Assembly (NCBI GenBank): GCA_002479715.1
Contig: DLOT01000015.1
Location: forward strand, 32,791-42,075
DNA from: Ruminococcus sp. UBA7477
Lineage (GTDB): Bacteria > Bacillota > Clostridia > Oscillospirales > Ruminococcaceae
Length of the DNA: 9,285 bases
Direction: 5' to 3'
Below, piece after piece: positions 6,059 to 9,285 of the stretch; positions within the stretch are counted from its first letter, which is position 1, and each line of letters opens with the position of its first letter. The notes under the pieces were generated by a model. That model made no database searches and was not told where the DNA came from. It saw nothing but the letters and a program-made list of their open reading frames with translations. The position numbers were made by a program, and so were the translations under genes.

Positions 6059-6221
6059 GATAGTTTTTTGACAAAAAACAGCAAGCGGTTACGCTCCGTT
6101 TATATACTTTGTCACTATATGAACGGCTGAGAAGCGCAAAAGGTTGCATGCAACAGGTTGCACGCAAAAAATTGCAAGGATACAAACTTTTTATTGCCGC
6201 TTGCGTAAACAACATTTACCT
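6059..6221 (-). promoter_or_regulatory. Long structured 5' leader of lipoprotein 2 (possible cis-regulatory RNA)
   Basis: From the predicted start near 6221 the transcript can form adjoining helices. P0 is GUAAA (6219-6215) with UUUAC (6209-6205). P1 is GCAAGCGG (6204-6197) with CCGCUUGC (6088-6081), closing 108 nt. P2 is UUGCGCU (6139-6133) with AGCGUAA (6095-6089). P3 is CCGUUCAUAUA (6126-6116) with UAUAUAAACGG (6106-6096), with one C-A mismatch and a 9-nt loop. The 3' strands of P3, P2 and P1 are contiguous, as in a coaxial stack. A further hairpin, UGCAA-CCUG-UUGCA (6162-6149), lies inside P1. A U-run follows P1, and a perfect GUUUUUU/AAAAAAC hairpin (6079-6063) stands 4 nt before the ribosome site. 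It matches no riboswitch class I recognise. The folding was done by eye. Confidence 0.5.
6141..6168. repeat. Tandem 14-bp repeat with TTGCA-TGCAA palindrome
   Basis: Two copies of a 14-bp unit abut: AGGTTGCATGCAAC (6141-6154) and AGGTTGCACGCAAA (6155-6168). A degenerate TTGCAAGG follows at 6172-6179. The first copy contains the perfect 12-bp palindrome GTTGCATGCAAC (6143-6154). It lies inside the lipoprotein 2 leader, so it may act as an RNA hairpin or as a repressor operator downstream of the promoter. Confidence 0.6.
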
Positions 6222-6227
6222 AAATTA

Positions 6228-6256
6228 ATTATAGCATATTGCAAAGTACTTTTCAA
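6228..6256 (-). promoter_or_regulatory. Strong promoter of lipoprotein 2
   Basis: On the minus strand TTGAAA (6256-6251) is exactly 17 nt from a perfect TATAAT (6233-6228). Transcription should start near 6221, about 175 nt before the lipoprotein 2 ATG and about 85 nt after the rsmG stop codon. Confidence 0.78.
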
Positions 6257-6306
6257 TGAACCGATCCGACAAATCTTTATGCCCGAATCTGTTGATCTTT
6301 CACAAA

Positions 6307-7026
6307 TCACAAAGGCTTTTTCTTTATTCTCCCCTTATCGCGAGGATATTTTTCGGGAGTCGGCGATGTTTTTCTGATTACGATAAGGGTTCTGCCGTCT
6401 CCGCAGGGGAGCTTATATACCTTGCAGGAAAGGAGCGTTCCGCCAAGGGTATTGATCGCACGCTTTGATTCTGCAAGCTCTTCTTCGCCGCCTGAGCCTT
6501 TGAGAGCGGCAAAAACTCCGCCGACTTTTACAAACGGCATACAGTATTCGCACAGCTCGGAAAGCTTAGCGACAGCTCTTGCGGTCACAACATCGAATTT
6601 CTCGCGGTAATATGCGTTTCGCCCCAGCTCCTCGGCTCTGCCGTGGATGCATTCCGCACCCAGCCCCAGCTTGTCAGAAAGCTCTTTAAGAAAGCCTATT
6701 CGCTTATTAAGACTGTCAAGAAGGGTTATGTCTATGTCAGGACGCATTATTTTCAAAGGGCAACTCGGGAAGCCTGCACCCGTGCCGACATCTAATAGCT
6801 TTGAGCCTTGCGGCAGTCCGCAGCCGTCCTCCATATAAAACGGCAGAACGCTGTCGAGAAAGTGCTTTTGTTCAATATCTGTCGGCGAGGTCAGCGCTGT
6901 CAGATTGATTTTTTGGTTCCAATCAACCAAAAGCTGTGCGTAGCCGTCGAGATTTTCTAATTGACGGGCTGTCAAGCTTATTCCGCATCCGCCGAAAAGA
7001 GCGGAGATCCTTTGTTTGTCAATCAT
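6307..7026 (-). CDS. rsmG: 16S rRNA (guanine-N7) methyltransferase RsmG (GidB)
   Basis: The 239-aa product matches RsmG, which uses S-adenosylmethionine to methylate N7 of a conserved guanine in the 530 loop of 16S rRNA (G527 in E. coli numbering). Visible family motifs are WNQKINLTALTSPTDIEQKH (36-55), the SAM-binding loop LLDVGTGAGFPSCPLKI (77-92), VTARAVAKLSEL (147-158) and GGVFAALKG (169-177), with a basic C-terminal tail PRDKGRIKKKP. The SAM loop has SC where most relatives have GI. The length equals the usual 235-240 aa. The ATG at 7026 is chosen for AAAGGA at 7040-7035, 8 nt upstream; the frame stays open to 7083 but that start lacks a ribosome site. The gene overlaps the end of mnmG by 8 nt, implying coupled translation. 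Confidence 0.96.
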   Translation of the reverse strand: MIDKQRISALFGGCGISLTARQLENLDGYAQLLVDWNQKINLTALTSPTDIEQKHFLDSVLPFYMEDGCGLPQGSKLLDVGTGAGFPSCPLKIMRPDIDITLLDSLNKRIGFLKELSDKLGLGAECIHGRAEELGRNAYYREKFDVVTARAVAKLSELCEYCMPFVKVGGVFAALKGSGGEEELAESKRAINTLGGTLLSCKVYKLPCGDGRTLIVIRKTSPTPEKYPRDKGRIKKKPL

Positions 7027-8908
7027 TTGAAGAGTCCTTTCCGCGCCTGAATTGTTCCAGCCAGACCAGTAAAACGCCCACATCCGCAGGGTTTACCCCC
7101 GATATCCTGCCTGCCTGCCCAACTGACAGCGGTTTGATTTTGTTCAGCTTTTCGATAGCTTCCAGCCGCAGCCCTCTTATATTCGAGTAGTCTATGTCGG
7201 GTGGGAGCATTTTGCTCTCGAGCTTTCGCATAGCGGTGACCTGTTCTTGCTGGATCGCAATATAGCCCTCGTATTTGATTTGCAGTTCAACCTGTTCGCG
7301 GACTGCATCGGGCAGTTTGGGACGGCCGGGGTCGAAGGGTTTTGTGCCGTCGTATGTCACCTGCGGTCGTTTTATTAGCTGAGATAGCTTGATCCCCGTA
7401 GTTATTTCCTCTGTTCCGACTGATCGCAGATACTCGTTCAGCGCTCTGCCGGGTGCAATGTTGGTCTTTTTGACCCGCTTTATTTCTTCCTCGATAAGGC
7501 GCCTTTTCTCGCAGAATTTATCATATGTTCCACGTGGAACAAGCCCGATCTCGTAGCCGATCGGGGTCAGACGCAGATCTGCATTATCCTGCCGCAAAAG
7601 CAGTCTGTACTCGCTTCTGGATGTAAGCATCCTGTAGGGGTCGGAGCAGCCTTTTGTAGTCAGATCATCGATCAGCGTTCCGATGTATGATGTCGCTCGG
7701 TCAAGGACAAGCTGCTGTTTGCCCATGATCTTAAGCGCTGCGTTTATACCTGCGATAAGACCCTGAGCCGCGGCCTCCTCATAGCCGCTTGTACCGTTGA
7801 ACTGGCCCGCGCCGTAAAGTCCGTCCACCGCCTTAAATTCCAAGGTCGGGGAAAGTTCAAGAGGATCGCAGCAATCATATTCGATAGCGTATGCGTTTCT
7901 CATTATCTCAACATTTTCCAACCCCTCGATCGTTCGCAGGAATTTGAGCTGAACTTCGGCAGGCAAAGAGGATGACATACCTTGCAGATAGTATTCATCG
8001 GTATCAAGCCCCATAGGCTCGATAAACAGCTGATGACGCTCGCGATCGCGGAAGCGCATGATCTTGTCTTCAATCGAAGGACAGTAGCGCGGTCCGATAG
8101 CATGGATACGGCCTGAATATATAGGCGATTTATCGATATTATCGAGAATGACCTTGTGTGTCTGAGCATTAGTATAGCCAACGTAACAGCAGACCTTGTT
8201 TTTTCCGGCACTGCTTTCTGTAAAGGAAAACGGCACTATTTTTTCATCGCCGTACTGTTTTTCAAGCTTGTCAAAATTAATAGATCGCTTATGGACCCTG
8301 GCGGGTGTTCCGGTTTTAAAGCGGCGAATGGTCAGCCCGGCTGCTTGAAGCGATTTTGTCAGCTCAGTTGCAGGTAAAACGTGATCGGGACCGCTCGGGT
8401 ATGACACCTCACCGACGTGGACGACGCCGTTCAGGTATGTTCCGGTCGCGATTATCACAGCTTTCACATTGTAGCGGACGCCCAGCTTGGTTACCACCGC
8501 GGAAACTTTTCCGCAGTCAAACTCGACAGCCGTGATCTCTGCTTGCTTTACAAACAGGTCATTCTGCAATTCCACTGCCTTTTTCATATATTCATGGTAC
8601 TTCGCCCGGTCAGACTGAACCCGCAGACTGTGAACAGCAGGCCCTCTGCCTAGGTTGAGCATACGGCTTTGAAGAAAGGTAGCGTCGGCGGCCTTGCCCA
8701 TTTCGCCCCCCAGAGCGTCAATTTCGCGGACCAGATGTCCTTTTGCCGTTCCGCCAATGGACGGATTGCAGGGCATATTGGCGATACAGTCGAGCGAGAT
8801 CGTAAACAGCGCGGTTTTAACGCCCAGTCGGGCTGCCGCCAGAGCTGCCTCACAGCCTGCGTGCCCTGCGCCTATCACTGCAATATCGAAGTTATCGGTT
8901 GTATCCAT
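7019..8908 (-). CDS. mnmG: tRNA uridine-5-carboxymethylaminomethyl synthesis enzyme MnmG (GidA)
   Basis: The 629-aa product is the FAD-binding partner of MnmE. Together they install the (carboxymethyl)aminomethyl group on C5 of wobble U34 in certain tRNAs, using FAD, NADH, methylene-THF and GTP. The N-terminal dinucleotide-binding motif is AVIGAGHAG (10-18). MPCNPSIGGTAKGH (45-58) and RYCPSIEDK (274-282) hold the two conserved cysteines Cys47 and Cys276. GAGQFNGTSGYEEAAAQGL and the C-terminal MnmE-binding helical domain (IRGLRLEAIEKLNKIKP, SVGQAGRISGVNPADV) are present. The length fits the family (about 620-630). The ATG at 8908 has GAGGAA at 8921-8916, 7 nt upstream; the frame is open to 8971 only because it reads through the parS palindrome. 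It lies 37 nt after mnmE, overlaps rsmG, and carries a second parS copy at 7526-7541. Confidence 0.97.
   Translation of the reverse strand: MDTTDNFDIAVIGAGHAGCEAALAAARLGVKTALFTISLDCIANMPCNPSIGGTAKGHLVREIDALGGEMGKAADATFLQSRMLNLGRGPAVHSLRVQSDRAKYHEYMKKAVELQNDLFVKQAEITAVEFDCGKVSAVVTKLGVRYNVKAVIIATGTYLNGVVHVGEVSYPSGPDHVLPATELTKSLQAAGLTIRRFKTGTPARVHKRSINFDKLEKQYGDEKIVPFSFTESSAGKNKVCCYVGYTNAQTHKVILDNIDKSPIYSGRIHAIGPRYCPSIEDKIMRFRDRERHQLFIEPMGLDTDEYYLQGMSSSLPAEVQLKFLRTIEGLENVEIMRNAYAIEYDCCDPLELSPTLEFKAVDGLYGAGQFNGTSGYEEAAAQGLIAGINAALKIMGKQQLVLDRATSYIGTLIDDLTTKGCSDPYRMLTSRSEYRLLLRQDNADLRLTPIGYEIGLVPRGTYDKFCEKRRLIEEEIKRVKKTNIAPGRALNEYLRSVGTEEITTGIKLSQLIKRPQVTYDGTKPFDPGRPKLPDAVREQVELQIKYEGYIAIQQEQVTAMRKLESKMLPPDIDYSNIRGLRLEAIEKLNKIKPLSVGQAGRISGVNPADVGVLLVWLEQFRRGKDSSND
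7526..7541. other. parS-type centromere site inside mnmG
   Basis: TGTTCCACGTGGAACA is a perfect 16-bp palindrome that differs by one base from the B. subtilis Spo0J/ParB consensus TGTTCCACGTGAAACA. It is identical to the site at 8927-8942. In the mnmG frame it encodes Val-Pro-Arg-Gly-Thr. Such sites load ParB near the origin for chromosome segregation. Confidence 0.85.
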
Positions 8909-8926
8909 AATATCATTCCTCATAAA

Positions 8927-8942
8927 TGTTCCACGTGGAACA
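8927..8942. other. parS-type centromere site between mnmE and mnmG
   Basis: TGTTCCACGTGGAACA is the same perfect 16-bp palindrome as at 7526-7541, placed in the 37-nt gap between the mnmE stop codon (8946) and the mnmG start (8908), just before the mnmG ribosome site. ParB bound here could also affect transcription through mnmE-mnmG, which is inference. Confidence 0.88.
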
Positions 8943-8945
8943 TTG

Positions 8946-9285
8946 CTATTTTCCGACGCAGAAGCGTTCAAACACCTTGTTGACGACAGCTTCGGTCGCT
9001 TTTTCTCCCGTCAGCTCGAGCAGGCTGTCCGCCGCCTTGTCTATCAGGATCGTAACTGCGTCAAGCGTTTCTCCCGATCTCAACGCTTGTATAGACTGAT
9101 CTATACATTCCGCCGCGCTGTCACAGCATAGCTTTTGCCTTTCGTTTGTAAACATGGCAGAGTTGCTGTCGAAACGGTTCAGCTTGAAAATGTCTGCAAG
9201 GATATCGCCCAGCCCTTCTAATCCCGAGCCTGATTTTGCGCAGATCCTCAAAACGTATCTAAAGCTGTCAAAGTTGTTTTCCGTC
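8946..9285 (-). CDS. mnmE: tRNA modification GTPase MnmE, C-terminal part (5' end cut by window)
   Basis: The 112 codons visible on the minus strand run from the window edge to a TAG at 8948-8946. They contain the end of the G domain with a G5-like motif CAKSGSGLEGLGD, where most relatives have Ser-Ala-Lys. The C-terminal helical domain follows (NERQKLCCDSAAECIDQSI, DAVTILIDKAADSLLELTGE), ending in FCVGK. That ending is the family's C-(I/L/V)-G-K terminus with its conserved cysteine. MnmE is a potassium-dependent GTPase that works with MnmG on tRNA wobble uridines. The start codon, the folate-binding domain and the G1-G4 motifs lie beyond the right edge. It is the first visible gene of the mnmE-mnmG-rsmG operon. 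Confidence 0.95.
   Translation of the reverse strand, partial: TENNFDSFRYVLRICAKSGSGLEGLGDILADIFKLNRFDSNSAMFTNERQKLCCDSAAECIDQSIQALRSGETLDAVTILIDKAADSLLELTGEKATEAVVNKVFERFCVGK

Noticed and set aside
7027..7083. rsmG starting upstream at 7083
   Set aside because: The extra 19 residues overlap mnmG and are not family-like; AAAGGA is correctly spaced for 7026.
8909..8971. mnmG starting upstream at 8971
   Set aside because: The added residues read through the parS palindrome and overlap the end of mnmE. A GAGGAA site and the conserved MnmG N terminus support 8908.

Overview
The window looks like chromosomal DNA of a low-to-mid G+C Firmicute, most likely a gut-type clostridium of the Ruminococcus/Oscillospiraceae kind. 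This is inferred from strong AGGAGG-type ribosome sites, lipoproteins with Asp-Ser-Ser linkers, and the conserved order mnmE-mnmG-rsmG-noc that Firmicutes carry beside the replication origin. Two perfect 16-bp palindromes of the ParB/Spo0J parS type, one between mnmE and mnmG and one inside mnmG, strengthen the origin-proximal reading.

Left part (1-2935). Three genes lie on the minus strand. A GH13 alpha-amylase-family enzyme runs off the left edge. To its right is a UPF0210 (DUF711/PFL-like) protein, preceded in transcription by an 89-aa ACT-domain protein. The last two form a tight two-gene operon with a recognisable promoter at 2907-2935.

Middle (2936-6256). Two paralogous secreted lipoproteins flank a noc gene. 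Lipoprotein 1 (+) has its own promoter and terminator. noc (+) carries all four residues known to define Noc rather than ParB DNA specificity. Lipoprotein 2 (-) converges on noc across a shared terminator hairpin. Lipoprotein 2 is preceded by a strong promoter and an approximately 175-nt leader. That leader can fold into an elaborate stacked structure, and it is the least explained element in the window.

Right part (6307-9285). The minus-strand tRNA/rRNA modification cluster runs mnmE (C-terminal fragment only), mnmG, rsmG. mnmG and rsmG overlap by 8 nt. MnmE and MnmG together modify tRNA wobble uridine, RsmG methylates 16S rRNA, and Noc and parS connect the locus to nucleoid occlusion and chromosome segregation. 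No tRNA, rRNA, CRISPR array or insertion sequence was seen.
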